Below, one piece after another: positions 14,716 through 22,396 of a DNA stretch of 38,306 nucleotides. How positions within the stretch are numbered: position 1 is the first letter of the stretch; every line of letters begins with the position of its first letter. The stretch comes from an uncultured Bacilli bacterium (GTDB lineage Bacteria; Bacillota_I; Bacilli_A; RF39; UBA660). The stretch spans positions 1-38,306 of the forward strand of contig CALVRI010000009.1 of the NCBI GenBank assembly GCA_944358525.1, written 5' to 3'. The notes beneath the pieces are model-generated. The model saw only the letters and a program-made list of their open reading frames with translations, did not search any database and was not told where the DNA came from. The position numbers were made by a program, and so were the translations under genes.

Positions 14716-14863
14716 TTAAATTCCTCCTTCCACTAGCGCGAAAGGTTATTTTGCAAAACTATAGGGTGGAATATATCAATACTTAATTTCGCAGCCAAAT
14801 AAGTAACCCCTATAGGGAATATCCACATTATAATCTTCAAAATAACGCTGCTTTAACACGCTG
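14716..14863 (-). promoter_or_regulatory. Structured rpsD leader, candidate S4 autoregulatory RNA
   Basis: Between promoter and start codon the minus-strand RNA can fold with CTATAGGG (14815-14808) pairing to CCCTATAG (14766-14759), enclosing TACTTA/TAAGTA as an inner stem. Firmicute rpsD leaders bind S4 and repress translation (known for B. subtilis). The identification here rests on position and on these pairings, not on a covariance match. Confidence 0.6.
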
Positions 14864-14869
14864 TCATTA

Positions 14870-14898
14870 ATTATATATGCAATTAACCTTAAAGTCAA
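14870..14898 (-). promoter_or_regulatory. Promoter of rpsD
   Basis: On the minus strand: TTGACT (14898-14893), 17 bases, TATAAT (14875-14870). A second possible start is the extended -10 TGC-TATAAT at 14971-14963, further upstream. Confidence 0.85.
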
Positions 14899-15088
14899 TA
14901 CTTTTGCTTATAAAATAAGGTTAAAACCCCATAAATATTAAAAAAGTACAAACACCTCAAAAATTATAGCACACAAAATAGTAATAATTTGTGAAAAATA
15001 GTCAATATTAAATAAAAAAGTAATTTTTGCGTCAATTAGTGTAAATAAAGTATTTAAAACATATTTGACCAAAAATAAAATCACAAAA

Positions 15089-15108
15089 TATGTTATCATG
15101 ATAATATA
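15089..15108 (+). promoter_or_regulatory. Palindrome in the arc operon promoter region
   Basis: TTATCATGATAA (15093-15104) is a perfect 12-bp palindrome, extended by TAT/ATA outside one mismatch pair. It lies just before the arcA ribosome site and overlaps TATCAT, which with a TGT extension could be the -10. TTGACC is at 15065-15070. Arginine deiminase operons are often controlled by Crp/Fnr-type or ArgR-type regulators; which would bind here is unknown. Confidence 0.4.
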
Positions 15109-15121
15109 AGGAGGATATGAA

Positions 15122-16363
15122 ATGAGTGCAATCGATGTCACAAGTGAAATAAAACCATTAAAAGAAGTATTACTCCATAGACCAGGAAAAGAATTATTAA
15201 ATTTAACACCAGACACCTTAGAAAGATTACTTTTTGATGATATTCCATATCTTGAAGTTGCTCAAAAAGAACACGATGAATTCGCAAACATACTAAAAGA
15301 AAATGGAGTAAAAGTGTTTTATCTCGAAGATTTGATGACTGAAGTCTTAGATCAAAGACCAGACATCAAAGAGAGATTTATTAAACAGTTTATAACTGAA
15401 GCCGGGGTTGATACACCTAAATATAAATACTTAGTATTAGAATATTTAAATAGTATCGAAAACAATAAAGAATTAGTCTTAAAAACAATGGAAGGAATCA
15501 GAATAAGTGAACTAGATTATGAAAAAAGAAGACTAGATAAATCACTAGTTGACTTAGTAAGCGAAGATTCAGATTTTATCACTGATCCAATGCCAAACCT
15601 ATATTTTACAAGAGATAATTTTGCTAGTGTGGGTGAAGGTATAACCTTAAATAAAATGTATTCCGTAACTAGAAATAGAGAGACAATTTACGCTGAATAT
15701 ATTTTTAATTACCATCCAAAATTTAAAGGGCAAGTTCCAAAATATTATGATCGCTATGAAGAATGCCATATCGAAGGTGGAGATGTTTTAAACCTAAACG
15801 ATCACGTTTTAGCTATTGGTATCTCTCAAAGAACCGAAGCTGGAGCTATTGATCAATTAGCTAAAAATATTTTCAAAGATAAAGAAAGTAAAATTGATAC
15901 AATCTTAGCCTTTGACATTCCAGTGTCAAGAGCATTCATGCACCTAGACACCGTATTTACACAAGTTGATTATGATAAATTTACTTATCATCCAGGAATT
16001 ATGGAAACATTAAAAGTGTATGAAATCAAAGAAGGAAATGACCCAGATAGTGATGAAGACTTAAATGTTAAAGAAATGACCGGTTCATTAGAATCCATTT
16101 TAGAAAAATATTTAGGACTAGACATAACTTTAATTCCATGTGCTGGAGGAGATGAAGTAGCATCTCAAAGAGAGCAGTGGAACGATGGTAGTAATACTCT
16201 CGCAATCGCTCCAGGAGTAGTAGTTGTCTATAATAGAAATACTGAAACCAATAGAGTATTAAGAGAGTATGGCCTTAAAGTAATTGAAATGAGTAGTGCC
16301 GAACTTTCAAGAGGTCGTGGTGGCCCAAGATGTATGAGTATGCCATTAGTTAGAGAAAAATAA
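15122..16363 (+). CDS. arcA: Arginine deiminase
   Basis: ArcA hydrolyses L-arginine to citrulline and ammonia, the first step of the arginine deiminase pathway. It has 413 aa, the usual length. Guanidino-group hydrolase landmarks: [12 protein letters not shown] at the N-terminus, [13 protein letters not shown] (FTRD), CHIEGGDVL (catalytic Glu/Asp region), [12 protein letters not shown] (catalytic His), [11 protein letters not shown], and the nucleophile Cys in [12 protein letters not shown] near the C-terminus. ATG 15122 has AAGGAGG eight bases upstream. It is the first gene of arcA-arcB-arcC-antiporter, with 14 bases to arcB. Confidence 0.98.
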   Translation: MSAIDVTSEIKPLKEVLLHRPGKELLNLTPDTLERLLFDDIPYLEVAQKEHDEFANILKENGVKVFYLEDLMTEVLDQRPDIKERFIKQFITEAGVDTPKYKYLVLEYLNSIENNKELVLKTMEGIRISELDYEKRRLDKSLVDLVSEDSDFITDPMPNLYFTRDNFASVGEGITLNKMYSVTRNRETIYAEYIFNYHPKFKGQVPKYYDRYEECHIEGGDVLNLNDHVLAIGISQRTEAGAIDQLAKNIFKDKESKIDTILAFDIPVSRAFMHLDTVFTQVDYDKFTYHPGIMETLKVYEIKEGNDPDSDEDLNVKEMTGSLESILEKYLGLDITLIPCAGGDEVASQREQWNDGSNTLAIAPGVVVVYNRNTETNRVLREYGLKVIEMSSAELSRGRGGPRCMSMPLVREK

Positions 16364-16377
16364 GAAAGGAACATAAC

Positions 16378-17376
16378 ATGAATTTACAAGGAAGAAACTT
16401 TTTAAAACTATTAGATTATTCAAAAGAAGAAATTAGATACTTACTAGATCTATCTAAAGACTTCAAAAATAAAAAGAAACAAGGAATTCCTCATCGCTAC
16501 CTAGATGGAAAAAACATCGTTTTACTATTTGAAAAAACCTCAACAAGAACAAGATGTGCTTTTGAAGTTGCCGGACATGACCTAGGAATGGGTGTAACCT
16601 ATTTAGATCCAGGAAGCTCTCAAATGGGTAAAAAAGAAAGTATCGAAGATACCGCAAGAGTTCTAGGCCGTATGTATGATGGAATCGAATATCGTGGTTT
16701 CGATCAATCACTAGTTGAAACATTAGGAGCCTATGCTGGTGTTCCAGTTTGGAATGGCTTAACTAATGAATTTCATCCAACCCAAATGCTAGCCGATATG
16801 CTTACTATTGAAGAAAATTTTGGACACCTAGAAGGCATTAACTTTGTCTTCATGGGTGATGCTAGAAATAATGTAGCAAATTCATTAATGGTCGCATCAG
16901 CTAAAATGGGAATGAACTTCACCTGCTGCGCTCCAAAAGAACTATGGCCAAACAAAGAACTAATAGATACTTGTCAAAAAATAGCCAAAACAAGTGGTAG
17001 TCATTTAACCTTTGAAGAAAATGTCAAAGAAGCTACTAAAAATGCCGATGTCATTTATACTGATGTTTGGGTATCTATGGGTGAACCTGATGAAGTATGG
17101 AATGAAAGAATAAAACTTTTAAAACCATACCAAGTCACTAAAGAAGTTTTAAATAATGCAAATCCTAATGCAATCTTCTTACACTGCCTTCCATCATTTC
17201 ACGATTTAAAAACCACAATTGGTAAAGAAATTTATGAAAAATTTGGCTTACCAGAAATGGAAGTAACCAATGAAGTTTTTGAATCAAGTCACTCTAAAGT
17301 TTTTGATGAAGCTGAAAACCGTATGCATACAATCAAAGCTGTAATGTATGCCACAATGAAGGATAAAAATGAGTAA
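16378..17376 (+). CDS. arcB: Ornithine carbamoyltransferase (catabolic)
   Basis: ArcB converts citrulline and phosphate to ornithine and carbamoyl phosphate in this pathway. It has 332 aa. Landmarks are the carbamoyl-phosphate loop [34 protein letters not shown], and the ornithine/catalytic loop [10 protein letters not shown] (usually HCLPAFHD). Its operon position between the deiminase and carbamate kinase supports the catabolic direction. Its last 8 bases overlap the arcC start, implying coupled translation. Confidence 0.97.
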   Translation: MNLQGRNFLKLLDYSKEEIRYLLDLSKDFKNKKKQGIPHRYLDGKNIVLLFEKTSTRTRCAFEVAGHDLGMGVTYLDPGSSQMGKKESIEDTARVLGRMYDGIEYRGFDQSLVETLGAYAGVPVWNGLTNEFHPTQMLADMLTIEENFGHLEGINFVFMGDARNNVANSLMVASAKMGMNFTCCAPKELWPNKELIDTCQKIAKTSGSHLTFEENVKEATKNADVIYTDVWVSMGEPDEVWNERIKLLKPYQVTKEVLNNANPNAIFLHCLPSFHDLKTTIGKEIYEKFGLPEMEVTNEVFESSHSKVFDEAENRMHTIKAVMYATMKDKNE

Positions 17377-18268
17377 AATCGTTATTGCCTTAGGAGGTAA
17401 TGCTTTAGGAAATAATGCTAAAGAGCAACAAACTAAAATAGAATTAATTGCTCCAATGCTTGCTGAATTAACCAAAAATAATAATATTATTTTAACTCAT
17501 GGTAATGGCCCGCAAGTAGGAGAAATATTCAATCACATGGAAATGCCATTCCCAGAATGCGGTGGCATGAGCCAAGGATATATTGGTTATCAGCTTCAGC
17601 AGTCACTTCAAGATGAATTAAATAAAAAACATATTAAAAAAACATGCCTAACCGTTATTACCCAAACACTTGTAGATAAAAACGATGAAGCTTTTAAACA
17701 TCCAACAAAACCAATCGGAACATTTTATACCAAAGAAGAAGCTGAAAAAATGACTAAAGAAAAAGGCTATACTTTCATTGAAGATGCCGGTAGAGGATAT
17801 AGAAGAGTTGTTCCATCACCAAAACCTATAAAAATAATTGAAGAAGAAGTAATCAAAAAACTAAATAATGATGGATACCTTGTCATCGCCCTAGGAGGCG
17901 GTGGCGTACCTGTCATAAATGATGAAGAAAAAGGACTAGAAGGCATTGATGCTGTTATCGATAAAGATAAATCTGCAGCCCTATTAGCCGGAAACATTGG
18001 GGCTGATATTTTACTAATCTTAACCGCTGTCGATAAAGTCTGTTTAAACTATGGTAAAGAAAATGAAATAACTCTAGATAAACTTACCACCTCTGAAGCA
18101 CATAAATATATAAAAGAAGGACATTTTGCTAAAGGAAGTATGCTTCCAAAAATTGAAGCTTGCCTAGATTTTGCCGAAAAGCATCATGGTACAGCTATTA
18201 TCGCCTCATTAGAAAACGCTAATGCTGCTTTAAACGGAAAAGCTGGGACTGTTATTAAGGAGGGATAA
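17369..18268 (+). CDS. arcC: Carbamate kinase
   Basis: ArcC transfers phosphate from carbamoyl phosphate to ADP, giving the ATP of the arginine deiminase pathway. It has 299 aa of the amino-acid kinase fold. Landmarks are IALGGNALG at the N-terminus, [33 protein letters not shown] and [13 protein letters not shown] 17369 overlaps the arcB end by 8 bases, and only two bases separate its stop from the antiporter start. Confidence 0.97.
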   Translation: MSKIVIALGGNALGNNAKEQQTKIELIAPMLAELTKNNNIILTHGNGPQVGEIFNHMEMPFPECGGMSQGYIGYQLQQSLQDELNKKHIKKTCLTVITQTLVDKNDEAFKHPTKPIGTFYTKEEAEKMTKEKGYTFIEDAGRGYRRVVPSPKPIKIIEEEVIKKLNNDGYLVIALGGGGVPVINDEEKGLEGIDAVIDKDKSAALLAGNIGADILLILTAVDKVCLNYGKENEITLDKLTTSEAHKYIKEGHFAKGSMLPKIEACLDFAEKHHGTAIIASLENANAALNGKAGTVIKEG

Positions 18269-18270
18269 TA

Positions 18271-19716
18271 ATGACAGAAACCAAAAAAACAAAAAACAAA
18301 GTAATGTTATCAGCTTTTTCAATTATTTTAATACTAATATTTGCTCTAGGAGTTCTTTCATATATTTTACCAATCGCTCAGTTTAATGGTGATGCTATTA
18401 TTAACGGTAGTGGAGTAGTTAGAGCCAAAATATCAGACATTTTAATGTCACCAATACTTGGCTTTGAAAATGCCATAGATGTTTGTATATTTGTAATCAT
18501 ATTGGGTGGTTTCCTAGCCATTGTAACAAAAACCGGAGCCTTAGAAACCGGTATCAAAGTTTTAGTTCAAAAACTAAAAGGTAGAGAAACAATATTAATT
18601 CCAATTTTGATGTTTATTTTCTCATTAGGTGGTACAACCTATGGAATGCTTGAAGAAACTGTTGGATTTTATGCCTTACTAGCTGCTACTATGGTTGCCG
18701 CTAGAATGGACACCTTAGTAGGAGCCGCTGTTGTTTTATTTGGTGCTGGATCTGGAGTATTAGGTTCAACCATTAATCCATTTGCTGTTGGAGCCGCTGT
18801 CAGTGCATTACCAGCCGGCATTGAAGTCAATCAAGGAATTATAATAGGCTTAGGTGTTTTACTTTGGTTAACAACTTTAGGTATATCTATCTTCTTCGTT
18901 ATGCGTTACGCAAAAAAAGTTCAAAAAGATAAAGGATCAACCTTCCTATCACTTCAAGAACAAAAAGCCATGGAAGAAACATATGGTGAAGAAAAAGAAC
19001 AAACAAAAGCCGAATTAACAAGTAAACAAAAATTAACTCTTATAATATTTGCTTTAACATTCTTAGTTATGATCATCGGCTTCATTCCTTGGGGTGAATT
19101 TGGTATAACCATATTTGATAAATTCACAGGTTGGTTAACCGGAACTCCACTTGGTGGTTGGTATTTCTATGAAGCAGCTTTATGGTTCTTAATAATTTCT
19201 ATCATAATAGCTCTTATAAATGGTTACAAAGAACATGAATTTGTCGAAACATTTGTAAATGGTACTAAAGATATGATGAGTGTAGTTTTAGTAATTGCTA
19301 TTGCTAGAGGAGCTAGTGTCTTAATGCAAACAACACACTTAGATAATTATATTATCTATAATACCTCAGAAGCTTTAAAAAACATGCCAGCAGTCATCTT
19401 TGGGCCAGCCAATTATATACTTCATATAATTTTATCTGTTCTAGTTCCATCTAGTTCAGGTCTTGCAACATTATCTACTCCAATTATTGGACCACTCGCA
19501 TCTAACTTAGGCTATAGCGTTGAAGCAACAATCATGACTCTAGTAGCCGCTAACGGATTAGTTAATCTAATCACTCCAACTTGTGGTGCAATCATGGGAG
19601 GTTTAGCTTTAGCAAAAGTTGAATACGGAACTTGGTTTAAATGGGCTATTAAAGTAGTCACAACAATTGCTATTGTAAATATTTTAATCCTAACATTTGC
19701 CATGGTAATACTTTAA
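18271..19716 (+). CDS. YfcC/DcuC-type membrane antiporter, probable arginine/ornithine exchanger
   Basis: This 481-aa integral membrane protein has about 12 hydrophobic segments and a cytoplasmic loop rich in Glu and Lys around residues 215-250. The sequence follows the YfcC family (GGFLAIVTKTGALE, GTTYGMLEETVGFY, VPSSSGLATLSTPIIGPLA, NLITPTCGAIMGG) rather than the APC-type ArcD. Some Streptococcus and related arc operons use this family to exchange arginine for ornithine, and its place after arcC supports that role here. ATG 18271 has GGAGG about ten bases upstream in the arcC end. The operon ends with a terminator just after it. Confidence 0.88.
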   Translation: MTETKKTKNKVMLSAFSIILILIFALGVLSYILPIAQFNGDAIINGSGVVRAKISDILMSPILGFENAIDVCIFVIILGGFLAIVTKTGALETGIKVLVQKLKGRETILIPILMFIFSLGGTTYGMLEETVGFYALLAATMVAARMDTLVGAAVVLFGAGSGVLGSTINPFAVGAAVSALPAGIEVNQGIIIGLGVLLWLTTLGISIFFVMRYAKKVQKDKGSTFLSLQEQKAMEETYGEEKEQTKAELTSKQKLTLIIFALTFLVMIIGFIPWGEFGITIFDKFTGWLTGTPLGGWYFYEAALWFLIISIIIALINGYKEHEFVETFVNGTKDMMSVVLVIAIARGASVLMQTTHLDNYIIYNTSEALKNMPAVIFGPANYILHIILSVLVPSSSGLATLSTPIIGPLASNLGYSVEATIMTLVAANGLVNLITPTCGAIMGGLALAKVEYGTWFKWAIKVVTTIAIVNILILTFAMVIL

Positions 19717-19739
19717 ACTGCTTAAAATAAGCAGTTTTT
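19715..19739 (+). terminator. Terminator of the arc operon
   Basis: AAACTGCTT (19715-19723) pairs perfectly with AAGCAGTTT (19729-19737), followed by T residues. Confidence 0.88.
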
Positions 19740-19785
19740 AAATGTCTAAAAATATGTTATAATCATAAATGAAAGAGTGATTAAA

Positions 19786-20760
19786 ATGAATTTATTTAAA
19801 CAAAATATATATAAACAAATCTATAAAAAAATAAAAAAAGCAGATACTATTATCATTGCTAGACATGTCGGGCCAGATCCTGATGCCTTAGGAAGTTCCT
19901 TAGGATTAAAGCAAATCATCAATGATAATTTTCCAGACAAAAAAGTTTATTGTATAGGTAGTCCAGCTGCCAAATTTAGATTTATTGGGGAATTGGATAA
20001 ATTACCAGAAACAATTGATAATGCCTTATTAATTGTAACTGACACTCCAGACCATAAAAGAGTAGATGGTATTGATCCAAGAAGAATAAAAAATTCTATT
20101 AAAATAGATCACCACCCATATGTTGAAACCATGTGTGAATTAGAGTGGATTGATGATAAATCATCAAGTGCCTCACAAATGGTATTAGAATTAGTATTTA
20201 ATAACAATTTAAAACTAACAAAAGAAGCCGGTGAAAAGTTATATATTGGATTAGTTGCCGACACTAATAGATTTATGTTCTCTTATAGTAATGCTAAAAC
20301 ATTTGCTTTAGTAAGTAAGTTATTACAAGAAACAAGTATCGATATTACCAAAATATATAATGAATTATATTTAAGACCATATAAAGAAATAAAATTCCAA
20401 GGTTATATGTCACAGAACTATCAAATAACTGAAAATAAAGTGGGGTATTTGATAATCCATGATGAAACCTTAAAAGAGTTTAATGTCGATGCTGCCACTC
20501 CTGGAAATATGATAAATAGTTTTAACCATATAAATGAAATGTTAGTATGGGTAACTGCTACCGAAGATAAAGATTTAGGCTCATATAGAATTTCAATTAG
20601 ATCAAGAGGCCCAATTATCAATGAAGTTGCCGCAAACCATGGCGGTGGTGGGCATATGTTTGCTAGTGGAACTAGATTAAAAACTGAAGAAGAAATTGCA
20701 TCTTTAATTAAAGATTTAGAAAAAGTTTCAAAAAAATACATAGAAAAAGTCTCAGATTAG
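19786..20760 (+). CDS. nrnA: DHH/DHHA1 phosphoesterase, NrnA-like
   Basis: NrnA degrades short oligoribonucleotides (nanoRNA) and can dephosphorylate pAp. The 324-aa protein starts at ATG 19786; GTG 19777 lies within the ribosome site GAGTGAT. DHH metal motifs in order: ARHVGPDPDALGSSLG (DxD), VTDTPDHKR, KIDHHPYVE (DHH) and GLVADTNRFMFS. The DHHA1 substrate domain follows with RISIRSRG and NHGGGGHMFASG. TGTTATAAT at 19755-19763 is a likely extended -10. It converges on the small gene at 20772 through a shared terminator. Confidence 0.92.
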   Translation: MNLFKQNIYKQIYKKIKKADTIIIARHVGPDPDALGSSLGLKQIINDNFPDKKVYCIGSPAAKFRFIGELDKLPETIDNALLIVTDTPDHKRVDGIDPRRIKNSIKIDHHPYVETMCELEWIDDKSSSASQMVLELVFNNNLKLTKEAGEKLYIGLVADTNRFMFSYSNAKTFALVSKLLQETSIDITKIYNELYLRPYKEIKFQGYMSQNYQITENKVGYLIIHDETLKEFNVDAATPGNMINSFNHINEMLVWVTATEDKDLGSYRISIRSRGPIINEVAANHGGGGHMFASGTRLKTEEEIASLIKDLEKVSKKYIEKVSD

Positions 20761-20771
20761 AGACTTTTTCT
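20742..20771. terminator. Bidirectional terminator between nrnA and the Pro/Gly/Tyr-rich gene
   Basis: AGAAAAAGTCTC (20742-20753) and GAGACTTTTTCT (20760-20771) are perfectly complementary around a six-base loop, with A and T runs serving both directions. Confidence 0.88.
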
Positions 20772-20993
20772 TTAACGATAATAATATGGATAAGGTCCAT
20801 ATGGTGGATAGTAAGGATAATATATAGGACGGTTACCTCCCCAAAAGAGTGGAGAAATAAGGCCACCAGTAATTCCACCTAAAATAAATGGTCCCAAAAA
20901 TCTACCTTGATTATTTGGACCAGGACCGGGACCTCCTGGTCTTGGTCCATTGGGCCTCATAGGCTGTCTATACATATAATATTGTCCATTCAT
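20772..20993 (-). CDS. Short Pro/Gly/Tyr-rich protein of unknown function
   Basis: This 73-aa protein starts at ATG 20993 behind AAGGGGG. The N-terminal 30 residues are rich in Pro, Gly, Asn and Arg; a central apolar Gly-rich segment (FLGPFILGGITGGLISPLFW) follows, and the tail is almost only Tyr and Pro, ending YYYR. The composition recalls short spore-coat or surface proteins of Firmicutes, and a SpoVID-like gene exists elsewhere in this window, but I cannot assign a family. TATACT or TATTAT upstream on the minus strand may be the -10. Confidence 0.75.
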   Translation of the reverse strand: MNGQYYMYRQPMRPNGPRPGGPGPGPNNQGRFLGPFILGGITGGLISPLFWGGNRPIYYPYYPPYGPYPYYYR

Positions 20994-21087
20994 CTAGATT
21001 ACCCCCTTCATAGTATAATATGATAAGTTAATCAAATTGTGAAAGCATACAAAGAAAAGAAATTCATATACTTTCATAGGTGAGTTT

Positions 21088-21933
21088 ATGAAGAAATTTT
21101 TTGAAATAATTGGCATTTTAACCCTCATGATAGGAAGCTTTGTTTATACAGAAAAAGTTGGAACAACAGCTAAATTAAGTGATACCTTACTTACCGAAAT
21201 TAAAAGTAAAAAAGATGGCTATAAAGAAAATGCCATTGAACCAATAATCAAAGATGATACTATTATACCTGGTATAAATGGGAAAGAAGTTGATGTCGAT
21301 AAAAGTTATGAAGCCATGAGTAAAATAGGGTATTTTGATGATAAATTATTAGTTTATAAACCTCTAAAAGTCGAAAATACATTAGATAAAAATAAAGATA
21401 AATATGTCATAAATGGTAATAATACTAAAATGGATATAACCTTACTTTTTAAAGTAAGCAATAAAGATGACATAACAAATATCATAAAAATGTTAGAGTC
21501 AAAAGAAGTTAAAGCTACCTTTTTCATCGAAAGTAAATATCTAGAAAAACATCATAATCAAATAATAAAACTTGTTCAAAACGGACATACAGTAGGAAAC
21601 TTAAGTAATAATGAAGACTACGATGATAGTGATTTTGTCTGGATGAAAACTATTCTAACTAACATAGGCCCTCAAATATATAACTATTGTTATACTGAAA
21701 AACCAAATAAAAAAATATTAAGAGTTTGTAATATTCAAAACTCCATAACCATCATGCCTGGGATCATCATTAAAAATAATCCTTTATTAAATATCAAAAA
21801 ACAAATATTACCTGGCTCGATAATATCTGTAGATGTAAATAGTGAGTTAAATAATCAAATAGAAGTCATATTAAATTACATAACCTCAAAAGGATACAAA
21901 CTAGTATCTTTAGAAGAATTATTAAAAGAATAA
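21088..21933 (+). CDS. Degenerate polysaccharide deacetylase-like exported protein
   Basis: This 281-aa protein has an N-terminal membrane segment (residues 4-20) and a linker, then a NodB-like barrel from about residue 115. The strand-helix pattern MDITLLFKVSN, KEVKATFFIESKYLEKHHNQI and QNGHTVGNLSNNEDY follows the deacetylase order LTFDDGP, KATFFV, GHEIGNHSxxH. The catalytic and metal ligands are gone: the FDDGP position reads FKVSN and HSxxH reads LSNNE. The protein should therefore be inactive as a deacetylase and may bind cell-wall glycan. ATG 21088 follows AGGTGAG. The gene stands alone. Confidence 0.75.
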   Translation: MKKFFEIIGILTLMIGSFVYTEKVGTTAKLSDTLLTEIKSKKDGYKENAIEPIIKDDTIIPGINGKEVDVDKSYEAMSKIGYFDDKLLVYKPLKVENTLDKNKDKYVINGNNTKMDITLLFKVSNKDDITNIIKMLESKEVKATFFIESKYLEKHHNQIIKLVQNGHTVGNLSNNEDYDDSDFVWMKTILTNIGPQIYNYCYTEKPNKKILRVCNIQNSITIMPGIIIKNNPLLNIKKQILPGSIISVDVNSELNNQIEVILNYITSKGYKLVSLEELLKE

Positions 21934-21957
21934 ACAAGCAAATATTTGTTTGTTCGC

Positions 21958-21986
21958 TTGTATAACTATTCGTTATATTGTATAAT
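21958..21986 (+). promoter_or_regulatory. Promoter of hydrophobic peptide 2
   Basis: TTGTAT (21958-21963), 17 bases, TATAAT (21981-21986). The predicted mRNA begins near 21993 with AGGAACATTTA. Confidence 0.8.
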
Positions 21987-22016
21987 TTTATTAGGAACAT
22001 TTAATGTGAGTGTCGT

Positions 22017-22040
22017 CCTCCAATCTATATAGAGAGGAGG
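22017..22040 (+). promoter_or_regulatory. Ribosome-site-sequestering hairpin of peptide mRNA 2
   Basis: CCTCC (22017-22021) is complementary to the ribosome site GGAGG (22036-22040); TCTATATAGA between them can pair on itself. This would limit translation of the peptide, as 5' structures do in par/Fst mRNAs. Confidence 0.6.
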
Positions 22041-22049
22041 TAGATATTA

Positions 22050-22142
22050 ATGAAAACAAAAACTTTTATTTTAAAGTTTTTAAACCTCATTTGTATCATT
22101 TTGCTACTTTCTACCTTATTGGTTCTAGCAATACAAAAATAG
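22050..22142 (+). CDS. 30-aa hydrophobic peptide, candidate type I toxin 2
   Basis: ATG 22050, TAG 22140-22142. The peptide begins MKTKTFILKFLNLICIILLL and ends with LAIQK: a basic N-terminus, one membrane helix, a short polar end. Ribosome site GAGGAGG lies 9 bases upstream. The mRNA 5' end AGGAACATTTA (21993-22003) is complementary to its own 3' end TAAATGTTCCT (22207-22217), and GTGAGTGTCG (22006-22015) to CGACATTCAC (22189-22198) with one wobble, so the message can close on itself as in type I toxin mRNAs. A convergent RNA gene on the minus strand overlaps its 3' end. It is a paralogue in design of the locus at 10148-10231. Confidence 0.72.
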   Translation: MKTKTFILKFLNLICIILLLSTLLVLAIQK

Positions 22143-22246
22143 ACACTCATCATCAGTGATTGAGTGTCAAATCGATTTATTTTAGAGGCGACATTCACTT
22201 GCGAACTAAATGTTCCTCTTTTTTATTATATGAGACTTCTCTCATC
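22135..22246 (-). ncRNA. Candidate antisense small RNA 2 (type I antitoxin-like)
   Basis: The predicted start is near 22246 on the minus strand. The 5' sequence GATGAGAGAAGTCTCAT forms the same hairpin as small RNA 1 (10031-10047, one base different) and is followed by the same A-rich linker and AGGAACATT. It then runs through the complement of the peptide mRNA terminator (22185-22218) and probably ends at GACACTCA/TGAGTGTC (22143-22168) followed by TATTTTT on the minus strand. It would be about 110 nt and would overlap the peptide's stop codon. Confidence 0.65.
22185..22224 (+). terminator. Terminator of peptide mRNA 2
   Basis: GAGG-C-GACATT (22185-22195) pairs with AAATGTTCCTC (22208-22218), leaving one bulged C, followed by TTTTTT. 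The equivalent hairpin of locus 1 has the same bulged C. Confidence 0.8.
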
Positions 22247-22253
22247 CATATAC

Positions 22254-22282
22254 ATAATAACACAAAATTAAGTTCATATCAA
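22254..22282 (-). promoter_or_regulatory. Promoter of small RNA 2
   Basis: On the minus strand: TTGATA (22282-22277), 17 bases, TATTAT (22259-22254), with the downstream TGTATATGGATGAGAGAA matching locus 1. Confidence 0.75.
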
Positions 22283-22351
22283 GTACGTGACAAACTGCTA
22301 AAAAAACAAAACATAAGTACCCATTTACTTCACATAATTTTACGTTTTCAT

Positions 22352-22380
22352 TTGTTTTTTAAAGGTTTTTCTGTTATAAT
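22352..22380 (+). promoter_or_regulatory. Promoter of parE-parC
   Basis: TTGTTT (22352-22357), 17 bases, TATAAT (22375-22380), 16 bases ahead of the parE start codon; this short leader argues against the longer reading frame from 22160. Confidence 0.65.
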
Positions 22381-22396
22381 TCTATATGGTGATGAT

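Noticed and set aside
14938-15216. 92-aa minus-strand frame overlapping the arcA start
   Set aside because: It lies opposite arcA and its promoter, with low-complexity hydrophobic sequence typical of AT-rich DNA; no convincing ribosome site.
22160-22396. 79-residue N-terminal extension of parE
   Set aside because: Family members begin at AKYDEHSIKI; the extension covers the peptide mRNA terminator, the small RNA promoter and the parE promoter, and GGTGATG precedes ATG 22397.
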